Positions 1-8,020 of a stretch of DNA of 39,523 bases are shown piece by piece. Each line of letters opens with the position of its first letter. The first letter of the stretch is position 1. A program made the translations under genes and the position numbers. This DNA is from CAYSNP01 sp050945855 (GTDB lineage: Bacteria > Bacillota > Clostridia > Christensenellales > DTU072), in NCBI GenBank assembly GCA_050945855.1, contig JBMNTS010000011.1, positions 1 to 39,523 on the forward strand, read 5' to 3'. The notes under the pieces are model-generated. The model saw nothing but the letters and a program-made list of their open reading frames with translations. It searched no databases and had not been told where the DNA came from.

Positions 1-1781
1 TCAATCCCGCCAAACGGGATAATATCCGTAACCTTGGGCATTCCCTGCGTTATCGTGCCCGTTTTGTCAAAGATTATCGTATCAATCTTATGCGCGATTT
101 CCAGCGCCTCGCCGCCCTTAATCAATATGCCCTTTTTCGCGCCCGCTCCCGTGCCTACCATTATCGCGGTAGGGGTGGCAAGCCCCAGCGCGCAGGGGCA
201 GGCGATAACCAGTACGGATATAAGTATGGTAAGCGAAAACGCGAAGCCCGCGCCCGAAGCCAGCCACGCGACAAAGGCTATAAGCGCGACGCCGATCACC
301 GCGGGCACAAAGTAGCCGCTGACCTTGTCCGCCAGCTTTGCGATAGGCGCTTTGCCGCCTTGCGCCTCCTCCACCAATTTGATTATTTGGGCAAGCGCGG
401 TATCCGCCCCCACATTGGTAGCCTTAAACTGCAGCACGCCGTTCTTATTGATGGTAGCCGCGTAAACTTTGTCTTTTTCCTTTTTGTCTACGGGGATGCT
501 TTCTCCCGTCAGCATAGACTCGTCTATTGAGCTCTGCCCCATTATCACCACGCCGTCCACGGGTATTTTTTCGCCCGGTTTTACAAGGATAATATCCCCT
601 GCTTCCACTTCCTCAATCGGGATGGATATTTCCTTGCCGTCCTTTATCAGCGTCGCCGTCTTGGGCGCGAGTCCCATCAGCTTTTTGATGGCTTCCCCGG
701 TTTTGCCCTTGCTCACCGCTTCCAGCGTTTTGCCCAGCAAAATCAGGGTGATTATTACCGCCGCCGATTCAAAGTACAGGTGATGCGCCATATCCGTTTT
801 GCCAGCGGCGATATTTATTAAGGAATATATGCTGTAGACAATCGCCGCCGAAGTGCCCAGCGCGATAAGGCTGTCCATATTGGGCGCCCGCCTTGCCAGC
901 GCGCGGAAACCCACAGTATAAAACTTATATCCCGCGATTACGGGAGGGACAGTCAAAAATAACTGAACCAGCGCGAAAACCTGAGGATTAGCATGCGGAG
1001 AAATAAACCTCGGCAGGGAGGGCGCGCCGGGTATCATGGGCCACATTGCCAGTATCAACAGAGGCAGGCTGAAAGCGGCGGAGAAAAAGAATTTTTTCCA
1101 CATCGTTTTAATTTCCTTTTGCTTGCGCTCTTCCGTCTCGTCTATGCTTTGGGCTTCCAAAACTTGAAAACCCTCTTTTTCCACCGCTTGCTTAATAAGC
1201 GACATTCTCGTTTTCGCGGGGTCGTAAACCACGGTTGCGCCCTCCCCCGCAAGATTTACCACGGCGGAGATTACCCCCTCGGTTTTGGATAACGCCTTTT
1301 CTATCCTTGCGGCGCAGGCGGCGCAATGCATTCCGCCTATGTTAAAAGCCACGCTCTTATGCTCGCTCTTTGTCAGGGCGGTATATCCCGCCTGCTTTAC
1401 CGCCTCTATAATATCCTTTTCGCTTGCCCCGCCCATCTCCGCGGTCAGCTTATTGGTGGCAAGATTTACGCTTGCGCTCTGCACGCCGGGCAAATTCGCC
1501 ACAGCTTTCTGCACCCTTTGCGCGCAGGCGGCGCAGCTCATCCCCTCAATGTCAAAGGTTACCGTTTCCCCTTTTTTGTCCGCAATCTCATATCCCGTAT
1601 CCCTGACCGCCTTTTTTATCTCGTCCGCGGACAAGACGGCATCGTCATACTCAACGGTAAGTTTTTCCGTGGCAAGGTTTACCGCAACATTACGCATGCC
1701 CGGAAGTTTTGCCGCGGCCTTTTCCACACGCGCAGCGCACGCGGCGCAGCTCATGCCTTTTATGTCAAAAGTCCTTTTCAT
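1..1781 (-). CDS. copA: Copper-exporting P1B-type ATPase, three HMA domains, 3' end outside window
   Basis: The gene exports monovalent copper across the cytoplasmic membrane using ATP. Reading from ATG at 1781 (GGAGGG just upstream), three heavy-metal-associated domains appear, with CxxC pairs at residues 12-15, 83-86 and 153-156 (GMSCAAC, GMSCAAC, GMHCAAC). Membrane helices follow, then the actuator TGES motif, the copper-type CPC motif (ACPCALGLATPTA) and the phosphorylation site DKTGT with Asp572. The window ends about 20 residues later, so the ATP-binding and hinge domains are not seen. Most relatives carry one or two HMA domains; the roughly 70-residue spacing of three suggests domain duplication. 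It diverges from the cadC-cadA-ligD genes. The gene continues outside the window, so it is partial only because of the cut. The copper assignment rests on the HMA and CPC context. Confidence 0.95.
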   Translation of the reverse strand, partial: MKRTFDIKGMSCAACAARVEKAAAKLPGMRNVAVNLATEKLTVEYDDAVLSADEIKKAVRDTGYEIADKKGETVTFDIEGMSCAACAQRVQKAVANLPGVQSASVNLATNKLTAEMGGASEKDIIEAVKQAGYTALTKSEHKSVAFNIGGMHCAACAARIEKALSKTEGVISAVVNLAGEGATVVYDPAKTRMSLIKQAVEKEGFQVLEAQSIDETEERKQKEIKTMWKKFFFSAAFSLPLLILAMWPMIPGAPSLPRFISPHANPQVFALVQLFLTVPPVIAGYKFYTVGFRALARRAPNMDSLIALGTSAAIVYSIYSLINIAAGKTDMAHHLYFESAAVIITLILLGKTLEAVSKGKTGEAIKKLMGLAPKTATLIKDGKEISIPIEEVEAGDIILVKPGEKIPVDGVVIMGQSSIDESMLTGESIPVDKKEKDKVYAATINKNGVLQFKATNVGADTALAQIIKLVEEAQGGKAPIAKLADKVSGYFVPAVIGVALIAFVAWLASGAGFAFSLTILISVLVIACPCALGLATPTAIMVGTGAGAKKGILIKGGEALEIAHKIDTIIFDKTGTITQGMPKVTDIIPFGGI

Positions 1782-1806
1782 ATCCTTGCCCTCCGCTTTT
1801 TGTTTA

Positions 1807-1812
1807 ATTATA
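1807..1812 (-). promoter_or_regulatory. Possible -10 box for copA
   Basis: On the reverse strand TATAAT lies 25 bases upstream of the copA start. I see no good -35 at 16-18 bases, which would fit an activated or repressed promoter. A short inverted repeat, ACAC-TATTT-GTGT, overlaps it. No CsoR-like or CopY-like box is recognisable. Confidence 0.35.
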
Positions 1813-1896
1813 CACTATTTGTGTTAAATAACCCTAATAATTTGCCGTAAACTTAAAAAAAATTAACGAAATTTGCTAAATATTTACATAAATCAA

Positions 1897-1925
1897 TTGA
1901 CAGTCACGTAAAATATATGTATTAT
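1897..1925 (+). promoter_or_regulatory. Sigma-A promoter of the cadC-cadA-ligD genes
   Basis: A perfect -35 TTGACA (1897-1902) is followed, after 17 bases, by TATTAT (1920-1925). Transcription should start near 1932, just before the inverted repeat at 1940-1955, which would place the repressor over the initially transcribed bases. The rest of the 1782-1939 intergenic stretch is AT-rich and holds nothing else I recognise. Confidence 0.85.
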
Positions 1926-1939
1926 TAATATGCAAACGA

Positions 1940-1955
1940 TTGAACAACTATTCAA
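1940..1955. promoter_or_regulatory. ArsR/SmtB-type operator upstream of cadC
   Basis: The site reads TTGAA-CAACTA-TTCAA, an inverted repeat with the TGAA-N6-TTCA core known for metal-sensing ArsR-family repressors such as SmtB and CzrA. It sits directly downstream of the predicted start of transcription and upstream of the cadC ribosome binding site, the expected place for autorepression relieved by zinc or cadmium. Assigning it to the CadC encoded next door is inference from position. Confidence 0.75.
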
Positions 1956-1975
1956 CTGTTAAAAGGAGACGCGAA

Positions 1976-2335
1976 TTGAAAAACAATAAAAATATCCGTT
2001 GCGATTGCGCCCCTCACCATCAGGATATTGTGGACAAGGCGCGCGCTTCCCTCCCCCGGGAAGAAAGAATGCTGGATTTGTCCGAATTGTTTAAGGTGCT
2101 GGGAGACGCCACCCGCATAAAAATAATCAGCGCGTTGCTGACTCAGGAGATGTGCGTATGCGATATAGCGGTTTTACTGGATATGACCAAATCCGCCATA
2201 TCCCATCAGTTGCGCGTGTTGCGCCAGACCAAACTGGTCAAAGCGCGCAAACAGGGCAAGCATACCTATTACTCCTTGGACGATGACCACGTACAGAGCA
2301 TTATCGAAACGGGGTTGGCGCATATAAATGAGTAA
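1976..2335 (+). CDS. cadC: ArsR/SmtB-family metal-sensing repressor, CadC-like
   Basis: A winged-helix repressor that should release DNA on binding zinc, cadmium or lead. I chose the TTG at 1976 because AAAGGAG lies just upstream; the more upstream TTG at 1940 would fall inside the operator. The 119-residue protein carries both metal sites known in the family: the CadC-type alpha3N site (N-terminal CDC at residues 9-11 plus CVC in the EMCVCDIA helix) and the alpha5 site (D-x-H in DDDHV and H-x2-E in AHINE). The recognition helix lies around MTKSAISHQLRVL. It is followed 82 bases later by its likely target, the Zn/Cd ATPase. Which metal it senses in the cell cannot be told from sequence. Confidence 0.92.
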   Translation: MKNNKNIRCDCAPHHQDIVDKARASLPREERMLDLSELFKVLGDATRIKIISALLTQEMCVCDIAVLLDMTKSAISHQLRVLRQTKLVKARKQGKHTYYSLDDDHVQSIIETGLAHINE

Positions 2336-2376
2336 GGCGCAGACAGTCATACCCGAAACGCGGGCGGAGGAAAATA

Positions 2377-2403
2377 ATGAGTCAAAGAGCAAAGAATAAA
2401 TAA
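2377..2403 (+). CDS. Putative 8-residue leader peptide before cadA
   Basis: GGAGG lies six bases before an ATG that opens a nine-codon frame, MSQRAKNK and stop, ending 14 bases before the cadA start. Its ribosome binding site is much better than that of cadA (only AAGGGAA). It could feed ribosomes into cadA by coupling, or be the remnant of a lost N-terminal coding part. The reading frame is too short to prove from sequence; only the ribosome binding site supports it. Confidence 0.35.
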   Translation: MSQRAKNK

Positions 2404-2417
2404 AAGGGAATATCGCT

Positions 2418-4328
2418 ATGGAAAACACAGCCGACAAAAAGAGCATGGATAAAGAGCGCGTTATAAATGTTTTGCGCTACGCGGGCGCGGGATTGTTTGC
2501 AATAGGATTGCTTGCCCCCTTGGGAAAAACCGCGGAGCTGATAATTTTTCTTGCCGCTTACGCGCTTATAGGCTGGCAGGTGCTTTTACACGCCGCAAAA
2601 AACCTTGTCAAAGGCAAAGTTTTTGATGAAAACTTTTTAATGAGCATAGCCACCATAGGGGCGTTCGCCATAGGGCAATACGCCGAAGGAGTGGCGGTAA
2701 TGCTGTTTTATCAGGTGGGGGAAGCGTTTCAGGAGCTTGCCTCGGACCGCTCCAAAAGGTCTATATCCGACTTGATGGAGTTGCGTTCGGACTATGCCAA
2801 TCTGGCGACGGAGCAGGGAGAGTGTAAGGTGGCGGCGGAGGAGGTTGTGCCCGGCGATATCATTATTGTCAAGCCGGGCGAAAGGGTGCCTCTGGACGGA
2901 AAGGTGGCAGAAGGCGTATCCGCCTTTGACACTTCCGCGCTTACCGGAGAATCGCTGCCCCGTGACACGGCGCCGGGCGACGAGGCGTTGGCGGGCTATG
3001 TCAATATTTCCGGACTGTTAAAAATAGAGGTAACCACACCTTACGAGCAGTCCACCGTGGCAAAAATTCTGGATTTGGTGCAGAATTCGGGCGCGCGCAA
3101 AGCGGTTTCAGAGAAGTTTATCACAAAATTCGCAAGATATTACACGCCTTTTGTAGTGATAAGCGCCCTGCTTATCGCCCTGCTGCCTCCCCTTGCGGGC
3201 GGCGCGGACTTCGGGGTATGGTTCAGGCGCGCTTTGGTGTTTCTGGTTATTTCCTGCCCCTGCGCCCTGGTGTTGTCCATACCTTTGAGTTACTTCGGCG
3301 GCATAGGCGGAGCGGCAAAAAAAGGTGTTTTGATAAAAGGCGGCAATTATCTGGAAGCTTTGAACAAAGCGGATACACTGGTATTGGATAAAACGGGCAC
3401 GCTTACCAAAGGCGCGTTTACTCTCAAAAGCGCCCGGGCGCGCCATCCTTACGGCGAAAACGAACTGCTGCATTACGCCGCCCACGCGGAATACAATTCC
3501 CTGCACCCCTTAGCCGCCTGCATAAGGCGGGCATACTCCGGCGAAATTGACCGGGGGGCAATCTCTGATTATACGGAAATCGCGGGACAGGGCATAAGCG
3601 CGACAATCGACGGCAAAAGAATCCTGGCAGGCAACGATAAATTAATGAAAGCGCACGACATAGCCTTTGAGGAAACTGGTCAGGCGGATTCCGCCGTGCA
3701 TATTGCCGTTGAAGGCAATTACGCGGGGCATTTGCTGATAGGGGACGAAATCAAGCCTAACGCCAAGCAAGCACTGGACGGGCTTCGGGAGCAGGGCATA
3801 AAAAGGCTGGTTATGCTTACCGGGGATAATGCGCTTGCGGGAGAGAGCGTCGCCGGGGAGGTGGGGATAACCGAATATTACTCCCAACTGCTGCCTCACC
3901 AAAAGGTTGAGGCGGTGGAGCGGATTGCGCGCGAGGGAGGAGGCAAGCTGATTTTCGCGGGCGACGGCATAAACGACGCCCCCGTTCTTGCCCGTGCGGA
4001 TATAGGCATAGCCATGGGCGGCATAGGCTCTGATGCCGCGCTGGAAGCGGCGGACATCGTGCTTATGACGGACGACTTATCCAAAATATCCGCCGCGCTG
4101 AGTATTGCCCGCAAAACCCGCGCTATTGTCATACAAAATATCGCCTTTTCCCTGTTTGTCAAAGCGCTGCTGCTTATATTAGGCGCGCTGGGGCGCATCA
4201 ATTTGTGGTGGGCGGTTTTCGGTGACGTGGGCGTATCCGTGCTGGCGGTATTCAACGCTATGCGCGCCGGAATAAAAGTAAATAAGGATAACACTGCCCG
4301 AATATCAGATAATACTATTACCGGGTAG
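2418..4328 (+). CDS. cadA: Zn2+/Cd2+/Pb2+-exporting P1B-type ATPase, without HMA domain
   Basis: Membrane pump exporting soft divalent metals, 636 residues. The TGES actuator motif, CPC in the membrane (Cys280 and Cys282, in the context SCPCALVLSIP typical of the Zn/Cd subgroup), Asp324 in DKTGTLTKG, the nucleotide-domain HP of SLHPLA, MLTGDN and GDGINDAP are all present, so the catalytic core is complete. Unlike most CadA proteins it starts almost directly with the first membrane helices and has no CxxC metal-binding domain at the N-terminus. The start ATG has only a weak ribosome binding site and is preceded by a tiny frame with a strong one. It follows cadC and ends three bases before ligD, consistent with one transcript. 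Confidence 0.95.
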   Translation: MENTADKKSMDKERVINVLRYAGAGLFAIGLLAPLGKTAELIIFLAAYALIGWQVLLHAAKNLVKGKVFDENFLMSIATIGAFAIGQYAEGVAVMLFYQVGEAFQELASDRSKRSISDLMELRSDYANLATEQGECKVAAEEVVPGDIIIVKPGERVPLDGKVAEGVSAFDTSALTGESLPRDTAPGDEALAGYVNISGLLKIEVTTPYEQSTVAKILDLVQNSGARKAVSEKFITKFARYYTPFVVISALLIALLPPLAGGADFGVWFRRALVFLVISCPCALVLSIPLSYFGGIGGAAKKGVLIKGGNYLEALNKADTLVLDKTGTLTKGAFTLKSARARHPYGENELLHYAAHAEYNSLHPLAACIRRAYSGEIDRGAISDYTEIAGQGISATIDGKRILAGNDKLMKAHDIAFEETGQADSAVHIAVEGNYAGHLLIGDEIKPNAKQALDGLREQGIKRLVMLTGDNALAGESVAGEVGITEYYSQLLPHQKVEAVERIAREGGGKLIFAGDGINDAPVLARADIGIAMGGIGSDAALEAADIVLMTDDLSKISAALSIARKTRAIVIQNIAFSLFVKALLLILGALGRINLWWAVFGDVGVSVLAVFNAMRAGIKVNKDNTARISDNTITG

Positions 4329-4331
4329 GCT

Positions 4332-6764
4332 ATGGCGCAACAGTTGGAAAAATACAAACAAAAGAGGGATTTTCAGCGTACGGGCGAGCCGCAAGGGGCG
4401 GAGGAAGCCGCCTTTTCGGACGGGCTCAGATATGTGATTCAGCACCACATGGCGCGCAGAGAGCATTACGACTTCCGCCTGGAATGGCAAGGCGTGTTGT
4501 TAAGCTGGGCAATACCCAAAGGCCCCAGTTTTGTCCCCGGGGAAAAAAGGCTTGCGGTAATGGTGGAGGACCATCCTCTGGATTACCGCAATTTTGAAGG
4601 CACAATTCCCAAAGGGGAATACGGGGGAGGCACGGTTATGCTGTGGGATGAGGGATTTTGGGAGCCCGAAGGCGACCCCGCGCAAGGTCTTGAAAAGGGC
4701 AGACTGAAGTTTACCCTTAAAGGGGCGCGCCTGAAAGGAAAGTGGGCGTTAATAAGAACGGCGCATAAAAACGGAGATAAAGACAACTGGCTGCTGCTTA
4801 AAGAAAAGGACGAGCACGCTTTGGACGAGCCGGGGATAGCGGAGTATACCGCAAGCATAAGAACGGGGCGCACCATGGCGGAAATTGAGGCGGGCGCGCC
4901 CGTAAAACTTGCCGGCAACCCCTTTGACAAAGCGGACGTTCAGCTTGCGCGGCTTGCCGCCGCTCCCCCCGAGGGGCAGGGCTGGATTTACGAAATCAAG
5001 TATGACGGATACAGGGCAATTGCGTATATTGAGCAAGGGCAGGCGAGGATAATAAGCCGAAACGGCACAGACCTCTCTCACAGGTTCGGCGGTATAACCG
5101 CTTCCCTTGCCTCTTTTTTTGCGGGCAGGGCGGCGGTGCTGGACGGTGAGCTGGTAATGGCGAACGAGCAGGGCAAAACGGATTTTCAGGCATTGCAGAA
5201 TTATATGAGGCGCAAAGGAAAGGGGGAGCTTATCTACGTTATTTTCGATATTCTTGGGCTGGACGGGGTAGACTTAAGAGCGGAGCCGCTCTCCCGCAGG
5301 AAAGACATTTTAAAGGATTTATTAAAAGGCGCGCCCGCGGAGCTTTATTTCAGCCCCCCGCTTGCAGGCGTTGGAGCGCAGGTGCTGGAGGCGGCGTGCT
5401 TTATGGGCTTGGAGGGCATTATAGCCAAAAGGGCGGATTCGCCTTACAAAGGGGCGAGAAACGCGGACTGGCTAAAGATAAAATGCGACAACCGTCAGGA
5501 ATTTGTGATAGGCGGCTATACCTTATCGGACAAGAAAGCGCGGGGCATAAGCTCTCTGCTTTTAGGGGTATATAAGGAGGAAGAACTGCATTATATCGGC
5601 AGGGCGGGCAGCGGCATTTCGGAGGGCGCGGCGGATACGCTGCTGAAAAAATTAATCCCGCAAGCCCAATCCCCTTTTATCCTTGCGCCCAAACCGGGCA
5701 AAGGGGAAACGTTTGTCTGGACGGAGCCTGAAGTGGTGGCGGAAATAAAATTCAACTCCTTTACCGAGGACAATCTGTTAAGGCAGGCCAGCTACAAGGG
5801 CATAAGAGAGGATAAGGAGGCAAAAGAAGTGAGGTTGGAGCAAGCGGACGCACCCTTAAAGGAAAAGGAGAGCAAAGCGGAGCAAAAAAGGAGCAAGGTA
5901 GCGGGCAACGTTATTGCGGGCATCAAGGTAAGCAGTCCGGACAAGATTATATTCGCGGAGCGGAATATTAAAAAAATTGATATTGTCAGCTATTATTCCA
6001 AGGCGGCGCAATTTATGCTGCCGTATATGGAAAACAGGCTGCTGAGCATTGTGCGCTGTCCCAAAGGCACGGGAGAGCCTTGCTTTTTCAAAAAGCACCC
6101 CGCGCCGGGAAGCAAGGAGATAACAAGCTTTACCTTGACTTCGGGCGGCGGGAAGCAAGAGGAATACTTTTATATCAATTCGGTAAAGGGAATAGTGGAA
6201 GAAGCGCAAATGGGCACCATAGAATTTCACCTTTGGGGCAGCAGAACGGACAAGCCGGAACAGCCCGATTTGATGGTGTTTGACCTTGACCCCGACGAGG
6301 GCATGGATTTGGATAAGGTCAGGCAGGGCGTGCTGGACCTGGAAAGCGTGCTGGACAAACTTTCTCTTACCTCTTTTTTAAAAACCAGCGGCGGCAAAGG
6401 ATACCATATAGTATTGCCCTTTCAAACTTCCCCCGATTGGGAGGCGTTTTCCCTTTTCGCGCGCAAAACGGCGGAGATTATGGAAGCGATGTGGCCGGAG
6501 CGCTACACCTCCAATATGCGCAAGGAAAAGCGCAAGGGCAAGATTTTTATAGATTGGGTGCGCAACGGCAGGGGCGCCACCAGCGTAAGCCCATATTCTC
6601 TGCGGGCAAAAGAGGGGGCAAGCGTTTCCATGCCTATCGGCTGGGAGGAATTGAACACGGTCGCTCCCGCAGGGGTAAGCATGGAAAACGCGCTGTTGAG
6701 ATTATCTTCCCCCGACCCATGGGCGGACTTCTTTTCCGTGCGGCAAAAAATCAAGCCGATTTAA
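4332..6764 (+). CDS. ligD: ATP-dependent DNA ligase LigD (3'-phosphoesterase, ligase and polymerase domains)
   Basis: Multifunctional end-joining enzyme of 810 residues. The N-terminal phosphoesterase domain shows the His/Asp/Arg set of its family (His39, His45, Asp47, Arg49 around HYDFRLEW). The central ligase domain has the adenylation lysine Lys223 in EIKYDGYRA and continues to about residue 500. A Lys/Glu-rich linker (about 500-535) leads to the archaeo-eukaryotic primase-type polymerase domain with Asp651 and Asp653 in DLDPDEG and the SGGKGYH motif. The domain order is that of Pseudomonas LigD. The start lies three bases after the cadA stop with little of its own ribosome binding site, so it is probably translationally coupled. 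LigD normally works with the end-binding protein Ku; no ku gene is in the window. Why it sits in a metal-efflux operon is not evident. Confidence 0.96.
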   Translation: MAQQLEKYKQKRDFQRTGEPQGAEEAAFSDGLRYVIQHHMARREHYDFRLEWQGVLLSWAIPKGPSFVPGEKRLAVMVEDHPLDYRNFEGTIPKGEYGGGTVMLWDEGFWEPEGDPAQGLEKGRLKFTLKGARLKGKWALIRTAHKNGDKDNWLLLKEKDEHALDEPGIAEYTASIRTGRTMAEIEAGAPVKLAGNPFDKADVQLARLAAAPPEGQGWIYEIKYDGYRAIAYIEQGQARIISRNGTDLSHRFGGITASLASFFAGRAAVLDGELVMANEQGKTDFQALQNYMRRKGKGELIYVIFDILGLDGVDLRAEPLSRRKDILKDLLKGAPAELYFSPPLAGVGAQVLEAACFMGLEGIIAKRADSPYKGARNADWLKIKCDNRQEFVIGGYTLSDKKARGISSLLLGVYKEEELHYIGRAGSGISEGAADTLLKKLIPQAQSPFILAPKPGKGETFVWTEPEVVAEIKFNSFTEDNLLRQASYKGIREDKEAKEVRLEQADAPLKEKESKAEQKRSKVAGNVIAGIKVSSPDKIIFAERNIKKIDIVSYYSKAAQFMLPYMENRLLSIVRCPKGTGEPCFFKKHPAPGSKEITSFTLTSGGGKQEEYFYINSVKGIVEEAQMGTIEFHLWGSRTDKPEQPDLMVFDLDPDEGMDLDKVRQGVLDLESVLDKLSLTSFLKTSGGKGYHIVLPFQTSPDWEAFSLFARKTAEIMEAMWPERYTSNMRKEKRKGKIFIDWVRNGRGATSVSPYSLRAKEGASVSMPIGWEELNTVAPAGVSMENALLRLSSPDPWADFFSVRQKIKPI

Positions 6765-6835
6765 GCGATTGAGGGAGCCTTTGTTCTAAAACGGGCAATA
6801 AGCCCGCAATCGGCGGAAAAACAGGGCTATTTAAT

Positions 6836-6865
6836 TTGACTTATCGCTCTTTAATATGGTATATT
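6836..6865 (+). promoter_or_regulatory. Promoter of the malate dehydrogenase-malic enzyme operon
   Basis: TTGACT (6836-6841), an 18-base spacer and TATATT (6860-6865) preceded by TGG, an extended -10. It lies 34 bases before the start codon of the dehydrogenase gene. A small CGGGC/GCCCG hairpin (6792-6806) after ligD has no T-tract. Confidence 0.7.
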
Positions 6866-6899
6866 TTTACTGATAAAAAAATTATGTAGGAGTGTAACA

Positions 6900-8006
6900 A
6901 TGGCAAAAATTACAGTTGATTGGAACACCATTTTTAACTTTATGACGGACGCTTTCGTAGGCGTTGGTGTGCCCCGTGAGGACGCGAAAATCTGCGCGGA
7001 CATTTTAATGGAATCGGATAAAAGAGGCATAGAGTCTCACGGCGTAAACAGATTCAAGCCTATTTATATAGACAGGATTAACGACGGCATACAAAACCCC
7101 GTCACCAATTTTGAAATCCTTAAAGAGACCGCCACCACCGCGGTAGTGGACGGTCATGACGGAATGGGACAGGTGATAGGCTACAAAGCTATGCGGATGG
7201 CTATAGACAAGGCGAAAAAATACGGCATGGGCATGGTAGCGGTGCGCAACAGCTGCCATTACGGCATCGCCGGCTATTACGCCACCATGGCGACCAAGGA
7301 GAACATGATAGGCATTACGGGCACCAACGCGCGCCCCTCCATCGCTCCCACCTTCGGAGTGGAGAACATGCTGGGCACCAACCCTCTTACCGTAGGACTG
7401 CCCACCGATGAGGAATTTCCCTTTGTGCTGGATTGCGCGACCTCCATTACCCAGAGAGGCAAAATCGAATACTTTTCGCGCATAGGCAAGGATACCCCGG
7501 CGGGTATGGTAATAGGCAGGGACGGCTCCGCCATGACGGACTCCGACCGGATACTTGTGGATTTGACGCGCGGCAACGCCGCTCTCGCTCCTTTGGGCGG
7601 CATAGGCGAAGATCTTGCGGGCTACAAGGGTTACGGCTACGCCGTAGTGGTGGAAGTGCTTTCCGCGGCGTTGCAGTCGGGCAGTTACCTTAAGATGCTT
7701 TCCGGCTTTAAGGACGGCAAAAAGGTGCCTTATCACCTCGGACATTTCTTTATGGCTATAGATACCGAAGCCTTTTTGGGCGCGGAGGAATTTAAGAAGA
7801 CGGCGGGCGATATTATGCGCGCGTTAAGAGCCAGTGAGAAAGCCCCCGGACAGGAGCGCATTTACACCGCCGGCGAAAAGGAATGGATGGTCTGGCTGGA
7901 GCGCAAGGACTCCGGCGTGCCCATTAACGAAGCCGTGCAGAAGGAACTCAGCAAGGTACGCGACGACCTCAAATTGACGCAATATGTATTCCCCTGGGAA
8001 AAATAA
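6900..8006 (+). CDS. Malate/L-lactate dehydrogenase family (Ldh2) oxidoreductase
   Basis: NAD(P)-dependent 2-hydroxyacid dehydrogenase of the family that includes archaeal-type malate dehydrogenase, ureidoglycolate dehydrogenase and sulfolactate dehydrogenase, a fold unrelated to classical Rossmann MDH. The 368-residue length is typical. The family active-site region NSCHYGIAGYY is present with the catalytic His at residue 120, and ESHGVNRF and GTNPLTVG are conserved. The start has TAGGAG nine bases upstream. Malic enzyme follows after 14 bases on the same transcript, so malate is the most likely substrate, either making malate from oxaloacetate or the reverse. Sequence alone does not separate malate from lactate or another 2-hydroxyacid. 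Confidence 0.88.
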   Translation: MAKITVDWNTIFNFMTDAFVGVGVPREDAKICADILMESDKRGIESHGVNRFKPIYIDRINDGIQNPVTNFEILKETATTAVVDGHDGMGQVIGYKAMRMAIDKAKKYGMGMVAVRNSCHYGIAGYYATMATKENMIGITGTNARPSIAPTFGVENMLGTNPLTVGLPTDEEFPFVLDCATSITQRGKIEYFSRIGKDTPAGMVIGRDGSAMTDSDRILVDLTRGNAALAPLGGIGEDLAGYKGYGYAVVVEVLSAALQSGSYLKMLSGFKDGKKVPYHLGHFFMAIDTEAFLGAEEFKKTAGDIMRALRASEKAPGQERIYTAGEKEWMVWLERKDSGVPINEAVQKELSKVRDDLKLTQYVFPWEK

Positions 8007-8020
8007 TAAGGAGAAATAAT

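Noticed and set aside
34..1850. Several forward open frames over the first 1.8 kb
   Set aside because: They are shadows of copA on the reverse strand, which shows HMA, TGES, CPC and DKTGT motifs and runs off the window edge.
6792..6806. Terminator after ligD
   Set aside because: The CGGGC/GCCCG stem is only five pairs and has no T-tract.
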